A program made the position numbers and the translations under genes. The notes below the pieces were generated by a model that saw only the letters and a program-made list of their open reading frames with translations, made no database searches and had not been told where the DNA came from. From assembly GCA_023213395.1 (NCBI GenBank), contig CM041465.1, positions 62,255,741-62,319,740 on the forward strand: a DNA stretch of 64,000 nucleotides, given 5' to 3'. This stretch comes from Cycas panzhihuaensis (taxonomy: Eukaryota; Cycadophyta). This document shows positions 31,933-43,929 of this stretch, in pieces. Position 1 is the first letter of the stretch. Each line of letters begins with the position of its first letter.

Positions 31933-34900
31933 TGTTTCTCAGCTACTATGAATGGACATGGACAACATCTCTTAGGTAGTCATAGGTATACATCTCTATC
32001 CTTGCTCCTCGTTTACCTTAGGATGTAATAAGATATTTGATGATTGTATTTTGTATGACACTATTACATACATGGTTGAGATTCCTAGTTTACTTACCCA
32101 TTCTTTTTCTTATGACTATGATCTAGCTTATGACGACTCAGGACCATGTCCTATGGCACCGTATAGTCCCTCATAACACCTCCTCATCACTCTTGGTTAC
32201 TCATGGGCCCCCCTAGCCCACGTTTTATTCACTATTAACATTATACATGATTCCTAACACCTCATTTTAGGCTTGATCATCTTTCTAGATGTCATTCCTC
32301 CCTCATTTAGGCCATTATTAGCCTATTTTACATATTTGGAAAGGTCCCACTAATGCTTAGAGGTCTTTTAAAGGATTTACCAATCTAGTATAGTACTATA
32401 TTGTGCATAAGGACCCTCCTTTTGGGGGTCCCTAAGGCCTTCCTTTTATTTTCTCTTATATTTTGTTCGCATTATGGTAATATTTGTGGTACCATGGTAG
32501 AATTCACGGTACCACAAAGTTTGTCATGGGGTGACTGTCTGTTGCCTTTTAGAGCTTGGAAATGGCCAATTTTATATTTATTATGAATTTGACACATGGT
32601 AGGATGTTGTTTGCCACCCAAAGTGAATCATAATTGCTTAGGAAACCTAATTTGGGCATAAAAACCCAATTTTGAATTTATTCTATCTCTCTTAGCTCTT
32701 ATATGAAAGGAAAAACACCTCATACCTACACTTATGGCCTCTCCTCCTATTCTTCTCTTCCCCAAGAGTGAGACCCTAGAATACAGGTCTGTACTAACTC
32801 CTCTTTAGCTGGTCTTCCTTCCATGGCCATGGTGCTCACTCCAGTAGTAGCAACAAGTTTCATAAGTTTTTAACCCTCATTCTTGCCTACGAAAAGAGCC
32901 CTTTTTTCACCTAATATATTTTCATTGATATATGAGGTAACATTCATTTTACTTTAGTTTTTATGACCATATCAGGTTTATGACTTGTTGTTCTCCCTTT
33001 TAGCAAGTATATTTGGTATATATTTCTATTTATTGAAAGTTTTACATATATCTTTATCTCTTTTAGGGTGTCCAAAGGGAGGTAAACCCTTCATTTCTCC
33101 TTGATTACATCTCTACACCTTTTAGGTTGTTCTTGGGATATAAGTAGGTGGATTATATGATCTATTTGAGAGGGAGAAGATACATTCACAATTAGGGTTC
33201 TGACCCTTATAGCCACATCCTCCAAGGCAACCCCCTACATCTCATGGCTTTCCTACTCCATATCCATCCTGCATACCAAGAAACCTCTTGGGTGGGGGCC
33301 TCTATTAGTTGTAGTGTTTGTTGTCCCTTGCAATGCCTGTAACTAGCTCATATACACATTATTTAGTAGTAAGTTTCTCTGTATGCTTTACCATTTCATG
33401 AGTTTTCCATTTCTCTTATATATCTTGCAAAAGTTATAACATTGCGACTTTTGCAACATTTGCACTTTTTATAGATTTTACAACTTCTTGATCTTTGTAG
33501 GTTGCATCATCCTTATTTACTTGGAGTTATAGATCTTCTTTTAACTTATTTCTTAAAGTACCTAAGCACGTAGGAGGTAGCTTGTTTGAGGGACCTAGCC
33601 ATTCTAAGTCTCTCCTTTCTCTCACCTTCAAAACCCCCCTTTTTCCCAAAAATATTACTTGGAAACATTTAAGTATACAGTGGGAAGATTGAGAAGTGTG
33701 TTATTTTTTTTCTTTTGAAACATTAAGCAAGTTTAGGTTTCACTTTGATGAGTATATGTACACACACACATATCCATACATACATGCACATGTATGTTAT
33801 TGCTTGTTGAAAGGGTTTGTCTACAAGGAAGCATGTTGATATCCTTTGAAGTTCTTTGCTCTTCCATAATACATTTTAGGGAAGGTAAGAAAGCCCTACC
33901 TATGATTTTATCCACAATGCCAACTACAGTTGAGAGCGTAGGGTGACTGGTGAAAGGAAGACAACAAAGGGAAGGAAAGGCACTCTATTGATCAACTTGT
34001 TCTCAAGTGCACTTCTTCCGACCTTCCTCTTCCTTCTTTTTCTTTTCTTCCTCTCTTTTTCCCTCGAAAAAGAAATCGATTACATTTATACATATCTTGT
34101 AATCATTTGTTCTGTTTACCTACATCGATCCAAGGGAAAGTATAAAGGAATATCATTCATATTTTCTCTCTTGAACTTTGCATTAATATGTATTGACCTT
34201 GCGCCCCCTTTCCTCTTGAATGAGCATGAAAAAGGATAATTTGGACTAGTGCATCCCTCATTTCTTGCCTAAAAGGAAAGTGATAGAAAGGGTTTTCTTT
34301 TCTTTGTTGCATCCTCCTCTTACATTCACTTTGCATATACAAGAGTAGGAATAAGAAAGGGAACATAGGCTTCTGATAGTTATCCTTTTTCCATGCATCA
34401 TTAAGGAAAGATGCATAGGTCATCCATACTCTTCCTCTTCTTTGCACCCCCTTTCTTCCTTCATTTAATATCTATGTTGATAAAGATAAAAGAGAGAGAG
34501 AATAAAATAATAAAGAAAGAGAGTATCTTTTGAGTTGCATTTACTTGGCATTGATACTTTATATCTTCACACTATCTTTAAGAATGACTAAGACATTACC
34601 TAAACCCTTGGTATACTTAGTCTCTTTGATTTATTTAATCTAAATGCTAGAGGCATTCCTTTAGGTGATCTTTAGCAAAACACACCATTAGTCTTGTCTT
34701 CTCAAATTTGGTTGATGCATATTAAATCCCTTCCACATCTTTTAATCAACCATTCTCCTCTCTTGTTCCATAGGCCTCTACCTTATTAGGGATTCCCTCA
34801 TGTTTTTCCTTTCTTTTGGGAAGAAAGGTTTGATCCTCCCTCTCCTTCCTTCACCCATTAGGATAGGAGAGTTCTCCCTTAGGCTACTTGACAAACTAAG

Positions 34901-35113
34901 GATGCCCTTACCTAAGTCAAATTTTGAGAAGGTACTTGCCAAAAGAGAAAGTCTTATGCACTATTTGTGGGCCTCCAAACCTGTGTTTCGTTGTATAAAC
35001 ATCTTTTGTGGGTGACCTATCCCCTTGCCCTTGAGGATCTTTAGGTCGCTGGCATAGGGATAGTGTAGGCTTAATATCTTTATACTTAGTGACCCCTGAG
35101 AGGCATGCTTCCA
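31933..35113 (+). repeat. 3' LTR of element A (right end approximate)
   Basis: Begins TGTTTCTCAGCTAC after the polypurine tract. It follows the order of landmarks in the D LTR: GGTACC module at 32485-32522, a C-rich CTTCC/TTTTC tract near 34020, GAAGGTAAGAAAGCCC near 33882. The proposed end GCATGCTTCCA at 35113 corresponds to GCTCATCCA in D; the right boundary is my inference. About 3.2 kb. No genes; open frames inside have no recognisable domain. Confidence 0.6.
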
Positions 35114-38080
35114 CTTATTATAGGGATTTAAATTATGATATGTAGGGCAAGAGTGACATGCTTCGCTGGTGGTGCTGATCTTATCTAATTATTTATTCAA
35201 GGATCCATTGAGGATGTTCCCACTCCTTAGGTCTATCTTCTAGCTACGAGACTGAGGAAAGGCTCATACTTCCATAAGGAAGGTGGATAAAGCCACTTAT
35301 TATTCTAAAGATTGATTTGTTCCCATATTATTTCATAAAAAAAGGAAGATTATATCACCTAATTAGATGAAGAAAGAGCTTGTTAGTTACTTTGATTACG
35401 ATTTAGTTAGGTAAAATATTGGGATGGGAAGGTAAGGTATTCTATCTATACTAGTATGAGGCAAGAATACAATTGATCCAAAATGTGTGTAGGTTTCGAG
35501 AAGGATCCTAAGAATACGAGTACAAAACCAAATCATTCTAAGGAATAAGTGACTTGTAAAAGGTTTCGATGGTCCACAACTAAAGAATATTAGAGATATT
35601 GGTCGAAATAAATAAAAAGAGATACAATAAGATCTAATCACTATTCATCTAAGATAAATCAAGATAGAAGTAATCTATACCACAGGGCCTACTACACAGA
35701 CCTAGCACTATTTGGATCCTTATAAATTAGAATTAAAGATTTAGTGGCTATTTAATATTGAATTGATTCAAATTAAGGATTTATTAACTATGCATATTAA
35801 ATATTTATCAATTAGAATCTAGGGCCTAATCACTATGGCTAAATCAAAATAGAGAGAGGCCATTATGAAAACACAAAAAATAGAGCATATAATATTGGTA
35901 CTTTTGTTAGATCAACGATCAAATCCTTTGACTAACAATTATATGATAATATAGAGGTTAAACCTTCCTTAAGCATAATAAAGGGAAGGTACATCCCATA
36001 GTTTTACTCTCTCTCATGAAGGGAGGGACACCATAGATATCTCTTTTTAATCACATAGTTTTATGGTGCCCTCTTTAATCATACGATTGAAGAATCTAGT
36101 TCACCCTCTTTAATTACACAATCTTTATAGTGACCTTTCTTTCATCATATTTTATAGAAAAATGTCATATAATAGGATTTCCTCCTAGAGTGTTCACTTT
36201 CCTCTCTTGTAGTGGCTCAATCTTCTTTTCTTCATAGTGTTCTCTTACTCCTTTTAGCTTAATGTTATTATAGTGAAATCAAAGTAGAGATCGAATTAAA
36301 GTTCCCTTGACCTCAAGGCACATCCCTTTCCTAAGTGTAACAAAACAAAGGTTATCTCTTTCCTAAGTATAGTAAAGGGAAGGACAAGATCTTACCCCTT
36401 TTAGCTTGATATTATTATAGTCAAATCAAAGTAGAGATCCAATTAGAGTGTCCTCAAACTTTATTAAGAGGATTTCATACTATAATATGTTCTTGCTTTT
36501 ATTAGCTTAATATTTCTTTTTAGATAGTGCATAGTGTTCCCTCTCATTTTTTAGCTTAAAGTTTTTAGTATGAAATCTTGTTTTTTATAATCCATAATAT
36601 TCTCTCTTCCTCAGTAGCCTTCAATAATGTATGAAACTTAAAGCTAAAAAAAAAAAAGAGAGCATACTATTCATTTCTTCTTAAAAAGAGTTAAGAAGGT
36701 TATCCCTTTCTTGAGCATATCAAAATGAAGGAATTAGAGTAATTCAAAAAGTGTTTGAGAAACATTAAGCTAATAAAAGTAAGATCACACCTTCGTTTCC
36801 CTTCACTATGCTTAGGTAAGGGAGAACCTCCCCTTTGCTATCCTAAAAAAAGGGATGTGCCTTCTTATTAAGGGTCAATATTAAGAGGGCACTATAATTA
36901 CATCTCCACTTTGATCTAATTATAACAACATTAAGATAGAAATAATAAGATCATACCCAACAATCGAGGGAACTCTAATTAGATCTCTATATTAATCTGA
37001 CTATAATAGCATCGAGCTAAAAGGAGTACGATCACACTCTAGTGTGAAATCTTATTATGTGATTAAAAAAGAGTGAACTATAGTTAGGATTAGCTAAAAC
37101 TTTTTTTTTTTTTTAATCAGACCCTTCCCTTAACTACACTTAGGAAAGGGATAATCTTCCCTTTGTTACTCTCAGGAAAGGGATAACCTTCCCTTTACTA
37201 TGCAAAGTAAAGTGTTTATTATACACTATAGATGGGGCATGGCCACTGCTAGATCTCTGTTATAGTAATTAGGATCAAGACTTGATCACTATGGCTATTT
37301 ATATATTCACATCTGATACGATCAAGGATCTAATCGCTATTAAATATTCTTAGTATTGATTAAGATCCAAACTAGTTATAAAGATCAAGTATATATTAGA
37401 ATCAAGGCCTGACCAGTATCACTATGGCTATTGAATCTTTCTTTCTTAGGATCAAGAGCCTAATCACTATGGCTAAATCAAGATAAAAGTAATCTATACT
37501 ATAGGGTCTAGAATTGATATCTATAATTAATCACGTCCCTATGAATTATGATGTTCCTTATACATTAGAATCAGGGCTACATTACTATTGCTATTAAATA
37601 TTCATATCGATTAGGATTAAGGATCTAGTTACTAATTCATAGTTGCTATGGAATTTAAATCCAAGCTGGTTAGAAAGATCAAGCATTAAATAATTTGACT
37701 ATACATAAATATAATAAAGTATATGACAAGTGTAGATGCATAAAATAAACTAGTAATAAGGATGCCTACCTCCATATGAAAGGGCTATACTCCTGACCTC
37801 TACAATTTATACCTTTATAGAAGGTTCCTTTAGCCTATGTTATATTATTAGCCTTAGATGTGCAATAATTTTGGTTGTGAATCGTGGAAGTATAAATCCA
37901 CTTGTGGTATATACAATTATTTTTTATCTTGACCTTAAATCATTGAATATGTTAATTCCAATAATGATGTTAATGCTTATCTTGATGCCATTGATTAGTG
38001 GATGAAATTAGTTAATTACAAAATAAAAACTTTGCAATAAGATAGGTTAAGATATCTTTATAAGAAAATAAACTTGACGC
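35114..38080. other. AT-rich decayed sequence with dispersed palindromic repeats
   Basis: No gene. A pair of diverged direct repeats (about 35645-35860 and 37430-37660, with CAAGATA.AAGTAATCTATA) frames a zone (35950-37200) of repeated units in both orientations. Each unit combines AAGCTAAAAGGAGTAAGATC-like sequence with CCCTTTCCTAAG...AAAGGGAAGG. A run of 15 T lies near 37100. Probably relics of an unidentified mobile family. Confidence 0.5.
35950..37200. repeat. Cluster of short imperfect palindromes
   Basis: At least six copies of a roughly 30-bp unit whose two halves pair: CCTTTCCTAAG and its partner CTTAGGAAAGG around a short AT-rich centre, for example near 35964, 36326, 36370, 36800, 37137 and 37180. 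Single relatives occur at 45905-45945 and 60380-60410. Confidence 0.55.
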
Positions 38081-38084
38081 AATG

Positions 38085-38335
38085 GAAGATGATGACATTG
38101 AAATTAATATCATTGGTGATCAATCACCTCTTATGAGGACATTACCCCTTGATGACAATGAACCTTGCATCTCTTTCATAACTATATTTGACATCCCACA
38201 ATCCAACACCATCAAACTATAGAGACTCTTATGCAAGAAAGAGGTGGTCATTCTTCTTGACCCGATAAGCACTTATAACTTTATAAACACCAAGGTTGAA
38301 AATTGATTAGGCCTTTTTATTGAAATCCTCTTAAT
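38085..38335 (+). pseudogene. Ty3/gypsy protease fragment
   Basis: About 80 codons with two stops: NIIGDQSPLMRTLPLDDNEPCISFITIF then KKEVVILLDPISTYNFI. The last block matches the retropepsin active-site segment of chromovirus-type elements, which read D-S-G-S-T-H-N-F-I there; Ser-Gly has become Pro-Ile. An isolated scrap with no RT or integrase next to it; the preceding 150 bp may be gag. Confidence 0.6.
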
Positions 38336-40081
38336 AAGTTTACTAACATAAAAAAGAATAAACATTGATAAGGAATCACACACTTAATCTTAGCACTCTA
38401 GGAACAAAAACACATGGTAATAAAGAATATAAAAAAGTGTTAATAAATTATGAATTCAATAAATATTAGAACAAGAGAATATATTATAGTGTAAATACAA
38501 ATAAAACAATGAATATAATCAACCTCAAATGAAATTATTCTCCATATGGATATAACATGATTAAGCATAAAAAGGAAACTAATTTCACAAAGTCCCCTCA
38601 AACTATCTCTATCATTATAATATTCAAAGGATCACATACACAAGCTCTAAAGATAAATAGGTACATATAGAAAGCAATATTCATCATCTTAATTAACTCT
38701 AAATATATGCAAATTTTCATTAACAAATATAAGATAAAGTTAGTAAGAATTGAAATAAACACAAAAATTATATTTAAAGTTGTGGTAGCAAATATAGGAT
38801 CTATTAAATACAACAATAAATATCTAATGCCTAAATTTCTACAAGATATTATAGCATTCAAATTAAATTTTCTATAATTCCTTTTAGATAAATAGTTTTA
38901 GTGTTTGGTTGACAATGGGAAAGATTGTCAAAACCTTAACTCTAAATCTAGAAAATATATTTATAAGATTTAGAAAATAAGGGAAAATCCACCAACTATA
39001 AGGACTTTGCCCATTGCCTACATGTTTGATATTGTTTATCTAAATGAAAAATATGTGAAATAAGGTATTGTGTGATATATGCTAGAGTTGTGCCATAGAA
39101 ATAATCCACAAAAATTAGACAACAACATAGAAAAATAAATCGTAATGAATAAATAATTTGAGGTATTCTATGAACTTTTAGCAAGATTACTATAAATAGA
39201 GGCATAAAATATCATTGAGTTGGAAGTTAGGATGATAGCCATCAATATTAAACCGTATCAAAATTTGCATTGGTATAAGATGAAAAGAGAGTAATTGGTA
39301 TACTAGTTAATAACCACTATTCCAATCAGTTAAGGCAACTATCCATATGCTACATTGGTTGTATTAACCTAAAAGAAGCATGGAATATTAGAAGGTATTG
39401 ATTATTAAACATGAAATTAGTAACTAATATTAATACCTAAAATTAAAGTGTTGTTAAAATAATTACATTGTCCCAGATTTCTTACCAAATTATCTAATTG
39501 ATCCTGATAGTTCTAGATCTACGTTAAGGAAGATGCCATGCATAACATAATTTTTAAACTCATGAAGAATGTTATGATTTTAAGTTGCTCTCATTCAAAC
39601 TTTATTAACATGTGAAGCAACTTGAAAAATTATATTCCTCCATTATCTATGAAATTTTATGCTTGTATTCTTAAGGAAATTTTGATATTTAGTGGGTTAT
39701 GAAAAATCAAGACGTAAAAATTACAATTTTATAATTATAACATCTTTTGAGAAATAGAGAAATAATGTACAAGAAAAGATTAAAATGCTTTAAAATCCAT
39801 ATGTAGAATAAAATCCATACGTAGAATAATAAAGGAAAACTATAATCAATTTATGTGATTATGCCTGATATTATAAAATGGTAATAACACTTTATGAGTA
39901 ATAGATTCTAAATAATAGTTTACCCTAATAGTCATAAATACTTATTCCATCAAGCTACACTCACACCATAACATAAGAATGTGTCAAAAAGATCCAGTCA
40001 TTCAATCTTATTCAAGAAAAGAAAAGAAACTTCAATATAAAATATTTGCCATAAAGATGAAGAAATTACCCTATCCACATT
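38336..40081. other. AT-rich sequence, nothing recognised
   Basis: Very AT-rich, with no domain or repeat structure that I can name. The minus-strand frames at 38598-38861 and 38996-39205 are hydrophobic by composition and look random. Ends at the abrupt start of homology to element C near 40082. Confidence 0.4.
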
Positions 40082-40505
40082 AATGGTGAAGGCTTCCAAG
40101 CTCGAGGAAGCCTACCTGATGAAAAGCCATGGAGAAGATAGCGAGAAAGCCCCTTTGGTGCTCCCAAGGATCACAAAAAGGGCCAACAAAGGTCCAGAAA
40201 GGAGAACACACTTCCCTTGGGAGCCTCAAAGGCTCAAACAAGCAACAAAAATGGATCCAAGATGCTAAAATGAGTTAAAGGAGTATAAACATAGACACGT
40301 TTTAGAGGGGCATAAAAAATAAGGTAGAAGGGGCCTCTAGGAGACTAAAGGGATCGTCATAAATACACCAAAAGAGCTTGAAATAAAGGCTATATGAGCA
40401 AAATAAGGGATAGACCGTAAAGACAAAGTAGATGAGAAGAAGGAGATGGTCTTAAGGGCTATCACGGTAAGGGAAAAGGAGAAGGTGCCCCCGAAGACCC
40501 TGGTG

Positions 40506-40513
40506 TATATAAA
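40506..40513 (+). promoter_or_regulatory. TATA box of antisense gene (copy C)
   Basis: TATATAAA, followed by ATTCATTTTCATGG at 40533-40546, as in D and A. The clearest antisense TATA box of the three. Confidence 0.6.
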
Positions 40514-40539
40514 GAGAGGAGGGTGAAAATGGAATTCAT

Positions 40540-41219
40540 TTTCATGGTCCCTATGATCGATCTAGATACCTCCCTTATATGTAGTGAAACTCTACTGAGA
40601 TTTAGGATCACTTTACAGGACATTCAACCATTAGATTGAGGTGTGGAAGCAGCCGACAAGACCAGAGCAATGAGATGGCGGTGGCTAGACCTAATCTAGT
40701 GAGTGGATTATCCCTTAATCTTTCCATTTCGTCAATTTATTTTAATGGTTTTTTTATAGGTTTTATAGATTATTTTGCACTCATAAGGGTAAATCGAGAT
40801 CCCTTAGAACTTGGATGAGGCCTAAAGAAGAGGAGGACTAGGGCATTAAGCAGCCCTGGTCCCAATAGGCCAAGCTTGGTCCACTTAGATAAAACTTTTA
40901 ATATTTTAGGAAACCCCCCTCTTTTTAGGGGGGGGGTGGGGACAATGGCCCTACCGTAAAGATCATACTATCACAACATTTATAGTAGAGCTGCCAAGAA
41001 AATAGAATTTTCTTAATGGAGCCCAGATCAATATTTATGGTACCACAGATTTTGACATGGGGTAGAGGATAAACAGTGAAAAAAAAAGGGAAAAGAGGAC
41101 TGATGGATGATGTTGCTAGGTTTGATGGAGCATGGGGAATCTAAGGGGTAACATGACATATGGTAGGGTGATACAGAGGGTTTTCTAATTGATTTTTGGA
41201 TTGTTTGCAGGCTATTATC
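40540..41219 (+). promoter_or_regulatory. Leader of antisense gene (copy C)
   Basis: Aligns with 9160-9796 of D. It holds GGTACCACAGATTTTGACATGGGGTAG near 41038, which aligns over about 30 bases with LTR A at 32508-32538. The candidate splice acceptor TTGTTTGCAG ends at 41210, ten bases before the first ATG of the conserved protein. Confidence 0.45.
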
Positions 41220-43130
41220 ATGGTTGATAACTATAAGAACATCAGGATGGTGATGTTGAGCTTCATAGAGATGATAATGAAGCACGACAGGATGACCTTG
41301 AGACACTAAGGGCTCTTGAAGGTTATTAGGATGCCCTAATATACTTCTGACCAGTGCCTCCTAGTCGATATAGTCTCTCATTGGGATAGATGAAGGCATG
41401 TATTCCACTATCCCCAGGTGGGAGACATTACTATCGTACTGGGAGATATTAGGTAAATACTAGGTGTACCGGTGGGAGGAGAACCAACATCACTGGGTAC
41501 GTTGCCCAGCATATACGCTGCCTATAGAGAGGTAGCCACTTATTTTACAGGATAGGGCAGGTGGGATTAATGAGGTATGTCAATCCAGGCTATGGTACTT
41601 TCTACAGTTCCTTGGGTGAAGAAACTCATCACATTAGCCATTTTATTCTAGATCTCCTAGAAATAGAATGACATAAATATACCTGGAGGTTGGATGGTCA
41701 TAATTCAAAGATGCAAGGTAGGTAAGAGGCTAGATTAGGCTGCCCTAATAGCAACCAACCTGGTAGCACAATTAGATCAGATCTAGTGGCAAGGAGAGGA
41801 GGATTCTCTTACTTCACTCTATTGTTATGTTGGTTCTTTGACTACTTCAAAGTGATAGCAGCACAAAGAGGACCATATCCTATCTCGCCTAGGGCACCTA
41901 TGGTCTAGAGGTGGTAAACTAGGTTTAAGGGGATAAAGGACCAGACTCATGTGCGATGGTCGATGGAGGCAATATCATTAGACTTACTCACTCTCATAGA
42001 TTTCACAATGGATCCATATAGAGTGATCCACTAGGAGAGTGACAATATAGTAGGAGAGATAGGGGATCAGCCTAATAAGGGAAGAGGCGATGATGGAGGC
42101 TATGGGGTAGGCCCATTGGGGGCTGCAGAAGGTGAGGCTGGCCCATTAGTACCTGCAAGAGGAGATAATCCACCATTAGGGCTAGCAGGCAGAGGGAGAG
42201 ATGTAGGTGGAGTTCTAATGGCAATAGTATCCATGGTGGCAGTGATAAAGGTATAATAGCCCTGACAGATAGAGGGGTCCTTGGAGAGGATGGATTAGAG
42301 GCAGAGGGTGCCCTGACAACCCAAGTAGTGGGTGAGATAGTGCTAGAGGTAGTGGAGGTACATGTATTAGCAAGGGGAGCTATTGTAGAGGAGGTGGTCA
42401 TGAGAGCAGAGAAGTTAGCCATCCTAAGAGGTGAGATTCTATCTTGACTCAACATCCTTTTTATCACTAACTACTTAGATGGTTTATTTTTAATTTTAAT
42501 ACTTTTGTATATATATTAATTAGACTGACATATATTATTTGTGGTTTGGTGAGAGTAGCAGAGATGATAAGGGTACTAGAGGCAGTAGTCCTTGAGTTAT
42601 TTCCTCAGATCTACATAGAGGGATAGCCTCCTATCCTAGCTAGTGAGGAGCCTCAATCAGTAGGGCCACATACAACATCATTCACCCCATTAACCAGAGC
42701 TAGGGACATATAGATGGTGGAGTCCCAAGAGTACCACGTGAGGATAAGACAGTTGCAGGGTACCTTGGATAGATGTTAGGTAGAGAGGGACTAATTAGTA
42801 ACTAATAGAGACACCCTATAAGGCTAGGTCTAGGTAGTGGAAGCTTAGGGAGGAGGAGCAGCAGGTGGAGATATAGAGAGTAGGATCTAGATTACCATAC
42901 TAGAGGAGAGGCTCCAAGGAGAAAAAGGAGAGAGGGATTCTACCTAGGCAAGGTATGATCAAGTGGTGGAGTAGATCGGCACTAGGTCATCACAGAGCAG
43001 ATCCCATATTCATACTATAATGATGACCTAAAGGTGGCCTCAAGATAAGGAGAGTGAGGTGGGGAGCTTACAACAACACCGTAGGAGCCTGGGAGGCATG
43101 TGGTCTCCTAGTGAGGGATCTCACAGTTGA
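41220..43130 (+). pseudogene. Antisense gene of element C: plant-mobile-domain-like protein plus coiled coil
   Basis: First exon from ATG at 41220 (MVDNYKNIRMVMLSFIEMI) to about 42430: PMD-like blocks QCLLVDIVSHWDR, VLGDIR.ILGVPVGGEP, KKLITLAILF, then a Gly/Pro/Ala-rich linker. Candidate intron from GAG/GTGAGATT (42431) to GTAGCAG (ends 42561). Last exon 42562-43130: in the frame of ATG 42564 it runs 188 codons to TGA 43128, with 9 TAG and 3 TAA but no earlier TGA, each where Gln or Trp is expected. It reads VLEAVVLELFPQIYIEG, then a heptad-like Glu/Gln/Arg-rich stretch and SEVGSLQQHRRSLGGMWSPS. Dead copy; the pattern of stops shows it was once a long coding exon. Confidence 0.7.
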
Positions 43131-43929
43131 GGAGATGATACACCTTGAGGGCAGGGCATCAAGAGGAATTGTACATTATTGATTTTAGGTAGGAAAGTAT
43201 TAGACCTCTACAGAGTCTTTACCATATGTAGACACATGATTATATTCCTCCTTACAAGGATTCCAGCTTCCTAAGGCATGATGCCTAGATGATGATATAC
43301 TATATGATCTATTGTATGGTATGATTTGTATATATAGACAAGGGCCAATTGGTACCCCATTTGACCCATGATGATGATGTTATGATAGCTTTGTGATGTT
43401 GTTGGTTTGTTGTATTATTTATTTATTTGTTTATGTGATGCATAAAGAGATAGGTGTATGCATATAGATATGGGTGCATGAGCGCACAGGGGATTATGCA
43501 TTATGATGGTTTTGGTTGTTTGTTATGAATGATATTTGTTGTTAGACCATATGTGGATGATATTCATGCTTCCTTTTATGTAATACGACACTCATAGTGA
43601 GTACATATGATCACCACATGTATCAGTGATAGATATATATGAGGCTAGGAGGGGGAGCCATGCATGTCCACTTGGGAGTAGAATGGATATGCAAATGAAG
43701 TAACGATAAGAGGAGTATATATACTCAAATGAAAAGCCCTAGTTAGGAAGCAATTCCAAGCTCAAAAGTAAAGGAAGTTTGTATACCCAACTAGGAAAGG
43801 AGAGGCTCCCCTTGGTAGAGAAATAAAAGATGTAATATAAGTAATGAAATCAGAAAGATAAAGAGACACTCCAAACGACCATTCCTCCTATGGCTAGGCG
43901 GAATGATGAGACACTTAGAGTGGTAGCTT
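43131..43929 (-). other. Spacer between antisense gene and integrase (copy C)
   Basis: Inverted equivalent of 1202-2049 in A, collinear throughout. No gene. Long conserved non-coding sequence between the 3' ends of two convergent genes. Confidence 0.6.

Larger units (their letters stand above)
1..35113 (+). mobile_element. Element A: Tat-like Ty3/gypsy retrotransposon, interrupted, 5' part outside window
   Basis: Three pieces (1-4915, 24505-25520, 30834-35113) join into one plus-strand element once element D and copia E are removed. The joins are supported by collinearity with the inverted copy C (40082-45730): the sequence left of 4915 and right of 24505 aligns to one continuous stretch of C near 41100-41150, and the sequence on both sides of copia E fits the region between antisense promoter and RNase H seen in D. 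Order: integrase, antisense gene, archaeal-type RNase H, polypurine tract, 3' LTR. The 5' LTR, gag, protease and RT lie upstream of the window. The element is dead, with many stops and frameshifts. Assignment to the Tat group rests on the antisense gene, the extra RNase H and long LTRs. Confidence 0.8.

Noticed and set aside
33733-34447. Short frames with hydrophobic or poly-Leu stretches in LTR A
   Set aside because: Low-complexity pyrimidine tracts inside an LTR; no conservation with other LTR copies.
38598-39205. Hydrophobic minus-strand frames that look like membrane proteins
   Set aside because: Produced by AT-rich composition; no domain, no conserved neighbour, no credible start context.
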